Virus record (IMG/VR): IMGVR_UViG_3300007276_000043
Coordinates: 1 to 64,000 of that record
Direction: 5' to 3' (one strand)
Length of the DNA stretch: 64,000 bases
From: a virus
The notes below the pieces were generated by a model. It made no database searches. It worked only from the letters and a program-made list of their open reading frames with translations, and was not told where the DNA came from. The position numbers and the translations under genes were made by a program. Of this stretch, positions 27,508-35,212 are shown one piece after another (position 1 is the stretch's first letter; each line of letters begins with the position of its first letter).

Positions 27508-29721
27508 CTAGAAGACTCTCCATGCATCAGCAGCAATATATACCAATTCAACAGCAGCGAATGGTGATTCTAAACGGATTGAGGCTTGACCATCAATTGT
27601 TTGAGAACCTGCTTTGTTGATTGTGATATAACGAGCAGCAGAACAGTCGCTTGGAGCCTTAACTTTAACAGATTGTCCAACAGTTGGAGAAGCTGGAAGA
27701 GTTACAGCATCTTCACCATCAGCACTCATATCAGAGAAGTAGTTAACTCCAACAACAAGAGTACCAGCAGCGGCGACATTCTGAACAACAGCAGCAGCAT
27801 CAGACATGTATACTTTGAGGCTATCAAGACCAACTTTCTTAAGTGTTCCACCGTCAGAGATCATCATCTCATCAGCATCAACAACAGCACCAGAAGCCAA
27901 TTCAGTTTGACCAGAAATAACATTGTCATTAAGCATAGAACCTTCAACTGCGTCAGCAGCGATAGTTAAAGCACCAGCAGAGCTAACAGTAGCATCGCCA
28001 GAGAACTTAGCATAAGCATACTCAGCAATCTTAAGAATGTTAGTTTGCTTCATTGTTCCAGCATCATTGTGCAAGAAACCATCACCATCAGCAAGAGCAG
28101 GTGTTTCAACAGAAGACGCACCATCAAGGAGGGCGAATTCAGCAGCAGTAACAGCAGCAGAAGCATCTGTTGCAGCAGTAGCCAAAGCTGGGATGAAGTA
28201 AGAACCAGCACTCAAAGTTGGCAAACTAAGAGTGGTATCAGCACCCGGAGTTGCACAAGTAAGAATTGTTTCGTGATCGTCAGCCGGACCTTCAAAAGTG
28301 AAAGAACTTGTGATCTCGATTGTAGTAGAATTAATGCTAGTAAGAGCACCGTTTACAGTCAAGTTACCACCAACGACAACTGGACCACTGAAAGTAGCGA
28401 TATCATCAGATTGGTTACCAATAGTGAAGTTACCACCCATATCAACATTTGTAGCGATTTTATTAAAATCGATAGCAGCATTTGAAGCAACAGAGGCATT
28501 AACGACAGCATTTGCAGCCAATTCGTCAGCACCAACAGCATCATCAGCAATCATGCTGTTTTCAACTGCTTGAGCAGCGATAGTTAAAGCACCACCAGCA
28601 GCGATAGTAGCATCACCAGAGATGTTACCAAAGATAGCATCTTCAAGATCTGAGAAAGTGATTGATTTAAGAGCATTAGAATCATCAATATCACCAGCAT
28701 ACATCAAGTCGCCTTGTGCAAGGTCACTCAAAGAAGAAGCCAAAGAACCACCATCAAGCTTGTCCATGTCGATTGCAGCATTTGCAGCAATAGAAGCATT
28801 AACAACAGCGTTTGCAGCCAATTCGTCAGCACCGACAGCATCGTCAGCTAACATAGCATTTGAGATACCACCTGCTTTAACACGAACAGCATCGGAGAAT
28901 AATTCGATAGAAGAATCATCAACACCAACAGCCAAAACACCAGCAGAAGCAGCGAGACCGTTACCAGCAACGAGAGCCATAATGTCAGCGACAGTATCAG
29001 CTTTTAAGTTACCATTGTCGTTTTGATCTTTAAAATAAAGAGCATCGTTAGCAAGGCTAATAGTAGCGTCTAAGTTAGCATCAAATCTAACAGCACCGTT
29101 TGTTACCAAAGCAGCACCACCAGAGCCAGAAATCAAAACATCAGCAGAAGCTGTGATTTCAGCAAAAGAAGCATTGTTACCTTGGAAGTTACCAGCAGAA
29201 CTAATAATATTGTTTCCACCTAAATCGTATGAAGTAGCATTAACTTCACCGCTTGAACCGTAAATAACAGCTTTGCTGTTAACGATTGTGTCGGCGGCTG
29301 CGCCGTCAAGCAAGTTTAATTCAGCAGCAGTTGATGAAACAGCACCGTCAGCCAATTGAAGACCGCCAGTTTTACCGATAATGAAGTCAAGATCGTTAGC
29401 GATTGTGATATCAGCACCCGGATCCAAAAGGATCATGTCAGAGTCTGAATCTGTACCGATGTATGAGTCGTCATCAATCTTCAAAGATTTCATAGCGACA
29501 TCACCGTCAGCATCGACAGCGAAACCAGACATAGTAATAGTGCCCATTGTAAGGTCACCAGAACCGTCGATGGAAGTAGCACCAGCGATTGCGCCAGCGT
29601 TTGTAACTCCACCTGATTGTAAGTTCAATGAATCAGCGGTAAGTGCGTCAACTTCAGCAGCACCTTCCTGAACCAAAGAACCAGATGCAGTGTATGCACC
29701 TAATTGAAATTTATAAGCCAT
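27508..29721 (-). CDS. Long fibre-like array protein with internal repeats
   Basis: A 737-residue protein, Ala/Asp-rich and predicted strand-rich, with the array start MAYKFQLGAYTASGSLVQEG and the shared C-terminal module (AVTLPASPTVGQSVKVKAP, QTIDGQASIRLESPFAAVEL). Two near-identical repeats of about 35 residues lie at roughly 288-325 and 386-423 (ADDAVGADELAANAVVNAS); a looser GDAT-xx-AGGALTIAA unit recurs. AGGAGG precedes the ATG. Length and repeats suggest an elongated trimeric fibre. No catalytic motif was seen. Confidence 0.65.
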   Translation of the reverse strand: MAYKFQLGAYTASGSLVQEGAAEVDALTADSLNLQSGGVTNAGAIAGATSIDGSGDLTMGTITMSGFAVDADGDVAMKSLKIDDDSYIGTDSDSDMILLDPGADITIANDLDFIIGKTGGLQLADGAVSSTAAELNLLDGAAADTIVNSKAVIYGSSGEVNATSYDLGGNNIISSAGNFQGNNASFAEITASADVLISGSGGAALVTNGAVRFDANLDATISLANDALYFKDQNDNGNLKADTVADIMALVAGNGLAASAGVLAVGVDDSSIELFSDAVRVKAGGISNAMLADDAVGADELAANAVVNASIAANAAIDMDKLDGGSLASSLSDLAQGDLMYAGDIDDSNALKSITFSDLEDAIFGNISGDATIAAGGALTIAAQAVENSMIADDAVGADELAANAVVNASVASNAAIDFNKIATNVDMGGNFTIGNQSDDIATFSGPVVVGGNLTVNGALTSINSTTIEITSSFTFEGPADDHETILTCATPGADTTLSLPTLSAGSYFIPALATAATDASAAVTAAEFALLDGASSVETPALADGDGFLHNDAGTMKQTNILKIAEYAYAKFSGDATVSSAGALTIAADAVEGSMLNDNVISGQTELASGAVVDADEMMISDGGTLKKVGLDSLKVYMSDAAAVVQNVAAAGTLVVGVNYFSDMSADGEDAVTLPASPTVGQSVKVKAPSDCSAARYITINKAGSQTIDGQASIRLESPFAAVELVYIAADAWRVF
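28460..28865 (-). repeat. Internal direct repeat, two ~100-bp copies
   Basis: Copies at about 28460-28565 and 28755-28865 encode the same stretch, ADDAVGADELAANAVVNAS followed by NAAID, with only scattered third-position changes. They lie in frame within the 737-residue fibre-like gene and look like a recent internal duplication. Confidence 0.7.
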
Positions 29722-29851
29722 ATATATTTCCTCCTAAATATAGCATGAGGTAAGGCACGTCAAGCAAAGCAAGACGCACCAATCCCCTCAACTTAACTAG
29801 GGAGCAGCAAGTCGTTTAGAACAAAAAAAATAATATATTTTTATATCTCAA
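29722..29851 (-). other. Gene-free leader with a long imperfect hairpin
   Basis: This 130-base gap has no ACTATTTA copy. In mRNA sense GGTGCGTC pairs with GACGTGCC over eight positions (two G-U) around an 11-base loop, nested inside a TGAGG/CCTCA stem, and followed after about 13 bases by the AGGAGG of the 737-residue gene. A weak A/T-only hairpin with eight T lies near the upstream gene end. It may be a regulatory leader or a processed remnant. Confidence 0.4.
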
Positions 29852-30625
29852 TTAGAAGATAAAATATTTGTCCGATCCATTGCTGTAAACATTAACTGCG
29901 GCAAATGGGCTTTCTAATCTGATGCTTGAATAATCATCAATTTTTTGAGATCCCGAAGCAAGAATAAGAATTGTGTGTGTTCCTGCTGTTCCGTTCTCGT
30001 CTTTAAATATAAGTGCTTGACCGCTTGATAAAGCAGAGGCAGGCGGCAATCTTATATCTAAATTTGTTGATGCGGAAATTCCGATAAAATAATCTGTTGC
30101 GGAGGCTGTTATTGTAGAAGATATCTGGCGGCGTTTTAATATAAGACCAGATTGTATATTTAAAACATTTCCATCAAATGTAAGATTTGCCTCTCCATCA
30201 AGATCAGTTGTTGCGGAACCTATAGTAACAAGGCGGTTTGTTGCATTGTTATTTAAGGCCGTAATTGCACCGCCTTGGGTTAAAATAACATTGTTATTTG
30301 AATCCAGACCAAGAACACTAGAAGTTGTTGCTGTTGTTCCTTGTGCAAGCCCCGTGAAGTTCATACCCGAAGAGGCTGATAATCTAGATAAAGATAAGGT
30401 GTCGGTATTAGGATTGAAGGTGAATGTAGTATCGCCTTCTAAGTGTGTTTCTCCTGATACGGATTTGTAGTATGGTATAACACCACCGGCTGATTCTCCA
30501 AAAAGATCAAACTGTTTTACATTTTCTAAATTTGTTCCATCTCCACCGAAAGAACCAGTGAAAGAGCCAGAGCCAATAAAACCAGATACAGAAGAAACAC
30601 TACCAGATAATACATTGTAGCCCAT
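29852..30625 (-). CDS. Array virion protein with shared modules
   Basis: A 257-residue protein. The N-terminus MGYNVLSGSVSSVSGFIGSG resembles that of the 610-residue protein, and both carry ALNN plus a LVTIGSATTDLDGEANLTF segment, here at about residues 123-158. The C-terminus has the array module IRLPPASALSSGQALIFKD and SIRLESPFAAVNVYSNGSDK. It thus combines pieces of two other array members, a sign of module exchange. A virion-surface role is inferred. Confidence 0.65.
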   Translation of the reverse strand: MGYNVLSGSVSSVSGFIGSGSFTGSFGGDGTNLENVKQFDLFGESAGGVIPYYKSVSGETHLEGDTTFTFNPNTDTLSLSRLSASSGMNFTGLAQGTTATTSSVLGLDSNNNVILTQGGAITALNNNATNRLVTIGSATTDLDGEANLTFDGNVLNIQSGLILKRRQISSTITASATDYFIGISASTNLDIRLPPASALSSGQALIFKDENGTAGTHTILILASGSQKIDDYSSIRLESPFAAVNVYSNGSDKYFIF

Positions 30626-30642
30626 TCAAGTTTCCCCCTATA

Positions 30643-31254
30643 TCAATAAATAAACCATTTTGATATGCCGTTACTATAAATAGTCAAAGCTGGGCTATCG
30701 CCAGAAAGAGAATAGGCTGATTGACCATCTATTGTTTCTCCACCGGATGCAGAGACCGCTATTTGATTAGAACTTGCTCTGGTTGAAGTAGTTTCATCCT
30801 TGATTATTAAAGTTTTACCAGCACCTGCGACTGAAGCTGAAGGAATCGTCAATGAAACATATGATGTTGATGTAATGCCAACTATGGAGTCATATGTATT
30901 CAAGCTGTAAGAAGTTGATGCAGAAGAAGAGTAGTGTTGATTGAGTCCACCAGAAATTATAGATATTGAGCCAGTGAACACATGAGTGTCGCCTGAATCA
31001 TCTCCAAAGCGCGTACTTCCGCTTATGTCTATTTCGGTTTTAGTTGTAGTGATAACATCAAAAACATTTGCCCTAAGTGTTCCACTTATATCCATATTTC
31101 CACTAAGAACTAAAAAATCACTAGTGTAATCATACATCAAGTTAGAGCTACCAGAAATTTCCCCTAGAGAGCCACTCGCAAATTGAAGAGACTGGTCTGG
31201 TCCTTTTGCTGGTTTTTGTGCGTCTGTAATATGTACCCAACCAAATTTACCCAT
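30643..31254 (-). CDS. Array virion protein with shared C-terminal module
   Basis: A 203-residue protein. A unique N-terminal part (MGKFGWVHITDAQKPAKGPD) leads to Ser/Gly/Thr-rich strands and the C-terminal module VSLTIPSASVAGAGKTLIIK, with ETIDGQSAYSLSG and SNGISKWFIY. It lies 12 bases after the 150-residue gene and 17 before the next array gene, so the three form one unit behind the candidate promoter at 31750. Confidence 0.6.
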   Translation of the reverse strand: MGKFGWVHITDAQKPAKGPDQSLQFASGSLGEISGSSNLMYDYTSDFLVLSGNMDISGTLRANVFDVITTTKTEIDISGSTRFGDDSGDTHVFTGSISIISGGLNQHYSSSASTSYSLNTYDSIVGITSTSYVSLTIPSASVAGAGKTLIIKDETTSTRASSNQIAVSASGGETIDGQSAYSLSGDSPALTIYSNGISKWFIY

Positions 31255-31266
31255 TAAATAATCCTA

Positions 31267-31719
31267 CTAAAAAGTGCTACACGCAGCGAAAGCTCTCGTA
31301 TGTGCAGTGCTACGAACAAATGCAACTCGATCAACTCCAACAATTTCATATGTTCGATATTCTCTCTCATCTGGAGTTATATCGGCAGGGTCTGCATGGC
31401 CTGAGTCAGCAGGGGCCGGAATAGTAATGGCGGTGGGGGCAGTGTTAGTACCAACCGGTTGAAATGACTGCGGAAGTTCAAACCATCTTTGAAAAGCGTG
31501 GGTGTAACCATATACCTTTACGGTTCCCGGTGTACCACCATTATTGTCTTCAGTTAGAACATGAAGGTATCTTTGATTTTCAGTGGCATACCCTGTGGTT
31601 GTTGCCGTAACACCTAACAAGTCACCCGCAACACTAAATGTAACTTCAGTTGATGGTGGGCCTGCTAAATTTTTTGGGCCTCTTGTCCTTCCCCAGCTTG
31701 CTGCCTTATATACTGACAT
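31267..31719 (-). CDS. Unknown protein heading the array operon
   Basis: A 150-residue protein with a predicted beta-rich body and a Pro/Ala/Asp-rich loop (PAPADSGHADPADITPD) near residue 105. I do not recognise a family. TAGGAG precedes the ATG, and the candidate promoter lies 30 bases upstream, overlapping the end of the S21 gene. Grouping with the decoration array suggests a virion protein. Confidence 0.55.
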   Translation of the reverse strand: MSVYKAASWGRTRGPKNLAGPPSTEVTFSVAGDLLGVTATTTGYATENQRYLHVLTEDNNGGTPGTVKVYGYTHAFQRWFELPQSFQPVGTNTAPTAITIPAPADSGHADPADITPDEREYRTYEIVGVDRVAFVRSTAHTRAFAACSTF

Positions 31720-31748
31720 TTGTTCTCTCCTATAATACTATTTACAAA

Positions 31749-31964
31749 CTAAATAGTTCGTTTCCTTTGTTTTGCTAACTCTTTTCGGCGTCTTGCATCT
31801 GATCGTTTCTTGGCTTTTCTTTTTCTTTCCGAGGGCTTGATATAGTGGCGACGTTCTTTGGCCTCATCAATGATACCCAATTTCTTAACTTTTTTATTAA
31901 ATCTTTTTATTACTCTCTCGATGTTTTCATTCTTTCGAGGTTTTACTTTATAATTACAAGCCAT
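31749..31964 (-). CDS. rpsU: Ribosomal protein bS21 homologue
   Basis: A 71-residue, very basic protein. It aligns over its length with bacterial S21: NENIERVIKRFNKKVKKLGI corresponds to the [20 protein letters not shown] region, then RRHYIKPSERKRKAK matches the FYEKPTTERKRAK region, and an Arg/Lys tail follows. In bacteria S21 sits near the anti-Shine-Dalgarno end of 16S rRNA and aids initiation. Phage S21 genes have been reported in aquatic phages. This copy sits one base after the 140-residue gene, within the prohead operon, so it is probably made late. Incorporation into host ribosomes is inference. Confidence 0.9.
   Translation of the reverse strand: MACNYKVKPRKNENIERVIKRFNKKVKKLGIIDEAKERRHYIKPSERKRKAKKRSDARRRKELAKQRKRTI
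31750..31757 (-). promoter_or_regulatory. Candidate late promoter in an inverted repeat
   Basis: ACTATTTAG in mRNA sense overlaps the last codons and TAG stop of the S21 gene, 30 bases before the ATG at 31719. It is followed by GTTTG and TAAATAGT, giving a 21-base inverted repeat of the octamer not seen at the other copies. Confidence 0.5.
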
Positions 31965-31965
31965 G

Positions 31966-32388
31966 TTATTTACCTACTACCTTTTTCCAATTGTGTGCGG
32001 ATCCCATTAAAGAACTGATGTCAACACCGGGATCACTTGGTGCTATATCGCTCAGAGGTCCTTGTGTCTGTGGTTGCCCTGGGGATGGGCCTGCTCTTGT
32101 CGGTGTTGTCCCCTCAAATACATTTACACCGTTATAAGCATCCGTTCCAATAGAATCAAGAAGCTTTCGTTTTTGTTCCAATAGCCGCTTTCTTTTAGCT
32201 TCTTGGGCTGCTGAGTTATCTATCTGTGGTTTTTGTTTGGGTTGTTTTGTTTCAACAATACGAGTACTAGCAGTGCCTTTCATAACCTCTGCTATCACTG
32301 TTGATAGAATGCCCTCTTCTAGCAATACTTCATTGATACATTGTTTTACTAAAGGTTTGAGAACCTTTTTCAATTCGTCTTTATTCAT
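31966..32388 (-). CDS. Unknown prohead-region protein
   Basis: A 140-residue protein with a helical N-terminus (NKDELKKVLKPLVKQCINEV), a Lys/Arg-rich middle helix (AQEAKRKRLLEQKRKLLDS) and a Pro/Gly-rich, probably disordered C-terminus. GAGG precedes the ATG. It lies between the prohead protease and S21. The N-terminal helix ending in LLEEG is of the type that a gp21-like protease could trim, so an internal head protein is possible. Confidence 0.55.
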   Translation of the reverse strand: MNKDELKKVLKPLVKQCINEVLLEEGILSTVIAEVMKGTASTRIVETKQPKQKPQIDNSAAQEAKRKRLLEQKRKLLDSIGTDAYNGVNVFEGTTPTRAGPSPGQPQTQGPLSDIAPSDPGVDISSLMGSAHNWKKVVGK

Positions 32389-32400
32389 TATTGCCTCAGA

Positions 32401-33024
32401 TTAGTCTTTTAAAATCTTTTTAAATAAGTCTCCGATAATTTCGGTCTTATTTTCATTAATTTTCTTCTCATAAATAGAAGTGGAGATACTTTTTGGTTTA
32501 TTATCGGGATAAATATAAGCATCAGGTGTTGAAGGTTCAGATACAATATCAAAACAAATTAGTTCAAAATCTTCTTGAACCATAGAAGCACCCATTTGTT
32601 CTTGGACGGAACCCATACCTCTTGACGAGATACCAAGCTTAACACCGGAGTTAACAAGGTCTTTTACAACTTTGCCTGATGGTGTGTCCAAAATTTTGAT
32701 CTTTCCGATAACATCGTTACCATCCCACCAAATATCGGTAATTAAATGAGATACATTACGAAGATTAATAACTGAATCGTCTGGGTGATCTAGTTCTCCT
32801 AATGCTCTGTTGTCTTTTACAACATTCTCATATTTTTGTATTTCTCTTCTCAAAACATTACAGGGGTAGATTCTACCATTACCATTCTTCTTCTCGCAAG
32901 TTTGAATGCGACCGGAAAGATAAAGGGCACCATCGGCAACTTCCTTTTTCTCTCTTTCGGTTAAAAGATCTTGGCAGATTCCGTCTTTACATAATTCATA
33001 AAATTCTGTTAAAAGTTTTTTCAT
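32401..33024 (-). CDS. gp21: Prohead core protease, gp21-like
   Basis: A 207-residue protease of the T4 gp21 / herpes assemblin-like type. The catalytic His is in GELDHPDD (His80), and the nucleophile Ser in KLGISSRGMGSV (residues 133-134), with the conserved NVSHLITDIWW strand between. It matures the prohead by cutting scaffold, capsid and internal proteins after (L/I)xE sites. Its own N-terminus (MKKLLTEF, then DLLTERE) contains such sites and may be self-cleaved. AAGGGA precedes the ATG. Confidence 0.9.
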   Translation of the reverse strand: MKKLLTEFYELCKDGICQDLLTEREKKEVADGALYLSGRIQTCEKKNGNGRIYPCNVLRREIQKYENVVKDNRALGELDHPDDSVINLRNVSHLITDIWWDGNDVIGKIKILDTPSGKVVKDLVNSGVKLGISSRGMGSVQEQMGASMVQEDFELICFDIVSEPSTPDAYIYPDNKPKSISTSIYEKKINENKTEIIGDLFKKILKD

Positions 33025-33035
33025 TAGTTTGTCCC

Positions 33036-33314
33036 TTAGTTAGCAGGTATATTCATTTTCTTTGCTTTTTTATAAACAAGATCAAGCCCATCCATATCTT
33101 TCTTTTTTGCCATATTATGTATCATTTCCATTTCACCATCTGGACCATATTGATATCTTGTTAAAAGAACTCCAACAATATCATCACGACCAATTGCTTT
33201 TAAATCGGCTTTCAATTGTTCCATTTCTTTTGAATTCCACTCATATGAACCTTCTCGTAATGAGTTTAATTCTTCTTTAATAATCTCTATCAATCTTTCT
33301 TTTGTAATCTTCAT
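33036..33314 (-). CDS. Small protein with candidate capsid-targeting tag
   Basis: A 92-residue protein beginning MKITKERLIEIIKEELNSL, an amphipathic helix that ends in an IKE protease-type site. Two other small proteins here begin alike (39252-39362 and 40224-40625). The rest is charged and helical, with no known motif. It lies after a terminator and just before the prohead protease. An internal head protein, delivered to the prohead by its N-terminus and then trimmed, is a reasonable hypothesis. Confidence 0.6.
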   Translation of the reverse strand: MKITKERLIEIIKEELNSLREGSYEWNSKEMEQLKADLKAIGRDDIVGVLLTRYQYGPDGEMEMIHNMAKKKDMDGLDLVYKKAKKMNIPAN

Positions 33315-33331
33315 TATTATAATTCCTTAAA

Positions 33332-33356
33332 AAATAAAAAACGGGCGCAACCCGTT
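33332..33356 (-). terminator. Intrinsic terminator
   Basis: In mRNA sense AACGGG, TTGCG and CCCGTT followed by TTTTTATT. It separates the terminase-portal operon from the protease-S21 genes. Confidence 0.85.
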
Positions 33357-33360
33357 CGAG

Positions 33361-33420
33361 TTAGGATCCAGAACAGCAGCGACGAACTGGTTGAAGCATC
33401 CATTTAGTTGTCCAAGTCAT
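33361..33420 (-). CDS. Possible 19-codon ORF, ATGA-coupled
   Basis: This frame encodes 19 residues (MTWTTKWMLQPVRRCCSGS). Its ATG overlaps the stop of the membrane-protein gene as ATGA, AGGAG lies within ten bases upstream, and it stops five bases before the terminator stem. It is rich in Trp, Arg and Cys. Such a short frame can occur by chance; the coupling and ribosome site are the only support. Confidence 0.35.
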   Translation of the reverse strand: MTWTTKWMLQPVRRCCSGS

Positions 33421-33794
33421 TTGTCCTCTCCTGTTTTGTTAATTTTTAAACCACCATCATTAATTAGCATAGATAATATGTATGAAGTTCCCGAAGCAAC
33501 CCAGCCACATATAAACATATTTCCAATGGAGTATTTGAAAGTAAATAGTTCTGTCCATCCGTTTATGAAAAACAAAAACATTCCTACCCAAAATCCCATA
33601 CACATGGCACAATTCGCCATATATCCAATAAGACCGTATTGGTCTCTCCGGGGGCGGATTTTTTCAAATATTTTAGAATAAACTAAAATCTGTGTTAGTC
33701 CGTATGCGGCTAAAATAAACCAAATCATTCCCATATCAAACTCTACCATATTAAGATCGTCTGCGATGTTTATATTGCTACTATCAATATTCAT
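33417..33794 (-). CDS. Small membrane protein, DUF1360-like
   Basis: A 125-residue protein with three probable membrane segments at about residues 20-40, 60-80 and 85-110. The central loop and segment read GYMANCAMCMGFWVGMFLFF, similar to the CxxC-xGFWVG pattern of DUF1360 membrane proteins. Function unknown. It lies in the packaging operon after the 196-residue gene. Confidence 0.6.
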   Translation of the reverse strand: MNIDSSNINIADDLNMVEFDMGMIWFILAAYGLTQILVYSKIFEKIRPRRDQYGLIGYMANCAMCMGFWVGMFLFFINGWTELFTFKYSIGNMFICGWVASGTSYILSMLINDGGLKINKTGEDK

Positions 33795-33797
33795 TTT

Positions 33798-34388
33798 CTA
33801 CTCATATGAATACCGACCATAAATATAAGACCCAAATACATCGCTTTGAGGTATTGACCCTTTTTCAGTTTCTTGTGGAACTTCGCCGAGTTCAGTTGAA
33901 TTTGCAGCATCAGGGTCAAGCAACGCATCATCCATCATATCGTCGTATGCTTCCATTGCTTTAAAGTATGGTCGCTCTCCGTCCATCCATTGGCTGATTT
34001 CATATAAAGAAGCTTTGACCGAATCAAGCTCTGTTGATTCTAAAATTTTAGCCTCAAGGGACCCGTAGACATTACCGCCTTGAATTGAATCAAAAGCAAC
34101 AACACCCTTTTTCTTGAGGTGATCAAATAGTCGGCTCTCTGCTCCATAAACCACTTCGGACATTAAATCTTTAGCAAAGGCAACAATCTTATTTGATTCA
34201 AGCATAACAACGATATCAATATCAGCATGATCAAAGATCATTAAGTCGCCGTTCAGAGCCCTTCGCATATTTAATTTAAATTCCAGCATTTGTCTATTGG
34301 GATCAACGATCTTAATATTAACCGTCTCGTTTGCTGGCTGTTCGATTGGTTCTGGGGTAGGATCGGTAATATTTACTTTAATAGCCAT
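33798..34388 (-). CDS. Unknown prohead-region protein
   Basis: A 196-residue acidic protein. It starts MAIKVNITDPTPEPIEQPAN, has a central mixed region (NGDLMIFDHADIDIVVML), and ends in an acidic tail. Its ATG is coupled to the stop of the 274-residue gene. No family recognised. Its place between portal and protease suggests prohead assembly, where T4 carries small core genes such as 67 and 68. Confidence 0.55.
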   Translation of the reverse strand: MAIKVNITDPTPEPIEQPANETVNIKIVDPNRQMLEFKLNMRRALNGDLMIFDHADIDIVVMLESNKIVAFAKDLMSEVVYGAESRLFDHLKKKGVVAFDSIQGGNVYGSLEAKILESTELDSVKASLYEISQWMDGERPYFKAMEAYDDMMDDALLDPDAANSTELGEVPQETEKGSIPQSDVFGSYIYGRYSYE

Positions 34389-35212
34389 TATTCGAGCACC
34401 TCAGAAACAAAATCTTGAATATAAAATACTTCTTTTACCAATTCTTCGGTAATTGGAGTTTTCTTATAATTTTCAAGCTTCTCAAGAATTCTTTGAGTAT
34501 TATTATAGAATTCTTTATTATTTTTAATTTTATCTGTCTCGGAACATTTTGAGACTTGTTCCTTGAGTCGGGCCACTTCTTCGTTCAAAAACGATTTAAG
34601 ACCAAGGCCGTTATCTGAGAAAGATGTGATATAGTTTGTTAAGAGATCCTTTTGTTCTTTACGAAGGGTATTATCATAAGTTTCATTAAATTTGTTAACG
34701 AATGTCTTATACTCCAAACTATCAATATGTTTCATTTCTTGCTTTTCTTCTGTCTTTGTAGAAGCAAGCATTCCAACGACTCTTTGTTCCAAAATCAAAC
34801 GAGTTTTAGCATTAGCACCCTCTGAATTGAAATACTGATACAAAGATCCGATGTTCTTATAATTTGATATAAAGTTTGAGAAAACAGCATTAGAATAAGA
34901 TTCGTTGATCTCTTTAATTAAAGCGGTCTGTTGGTTGAAGATTTCTTTCTTATCAAGATTATTGAAATCTTTTTTGACCTCAAACAAAAATCTTTGAGAA
35001 AGATTCGGAGACATTACTTCTGCTTCTAATACAGATTTGTAGATTTCCAATTCTTTTTTAAGCGGAGAACCAGCATTAAAATATTTTTTAATGGTCTCCA
35101 GCACTTTTTGTTTTTTCTCTTCTTGTCCTCGGACAATTGCTTTTGTTAATTCTGTGATTAATGATTCGTAAAGAAAAGCGGTATTTCTTTTCTTATTGTG
35201 TCTTACTCTCAT
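34388..35212 (-). CDS. Unknown helical prohead-region protein
   Basis: A 274-residue protein, almost wholly helical and Lys/Glu/Asn-rich, beginning MRVRHNKKRNTAFLYESLI. It has coiled-coil segments at about 45-75 and 210-260. The start overlaps the end of the portal gene by 20 bases, so the two are translationally coupled. No catalytic motif was found. A prohead core or portal-associated role is inferred from position. Confidence 0.55.
   Translation of the reverse strand: MRVRHNKKRNTAFLYESLITELTKAIVRGQEEKKQKVLETIKKYFNAGSPLKKELEIYKSVLEAEVMSPNLSQRFLFEVKKDFNNLDKKEIFNQQTALIKEINESYSNAVFSNFISNYKNIGSLYQYFNSEGANAKTRLILEQRVVGMLASTKTEEKQEMKHIDSLEYKTFVNKFNETYDNTLRKEQKDLLTNYITSFSDNGLGLKSFLNEEVARLKEQVSKCSETDKIKNNKEFYNNTQRILEKLENYKKTPITEELVKEVFYIQDFVSEVLE

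Noticed and set aside
27586-29671. Several plus-strand frames of 90-150 codons opposite the long fibre gene
   Set aside because: They arise from the Ala/Asp-rich repetitive coding strand and carry the repeats in antisense.
29722-29851. Gap hairpin considered as a tRNA
   Set aside because: No four-arm cloverleaf, anticodon loop or TTC arm can be drawn.
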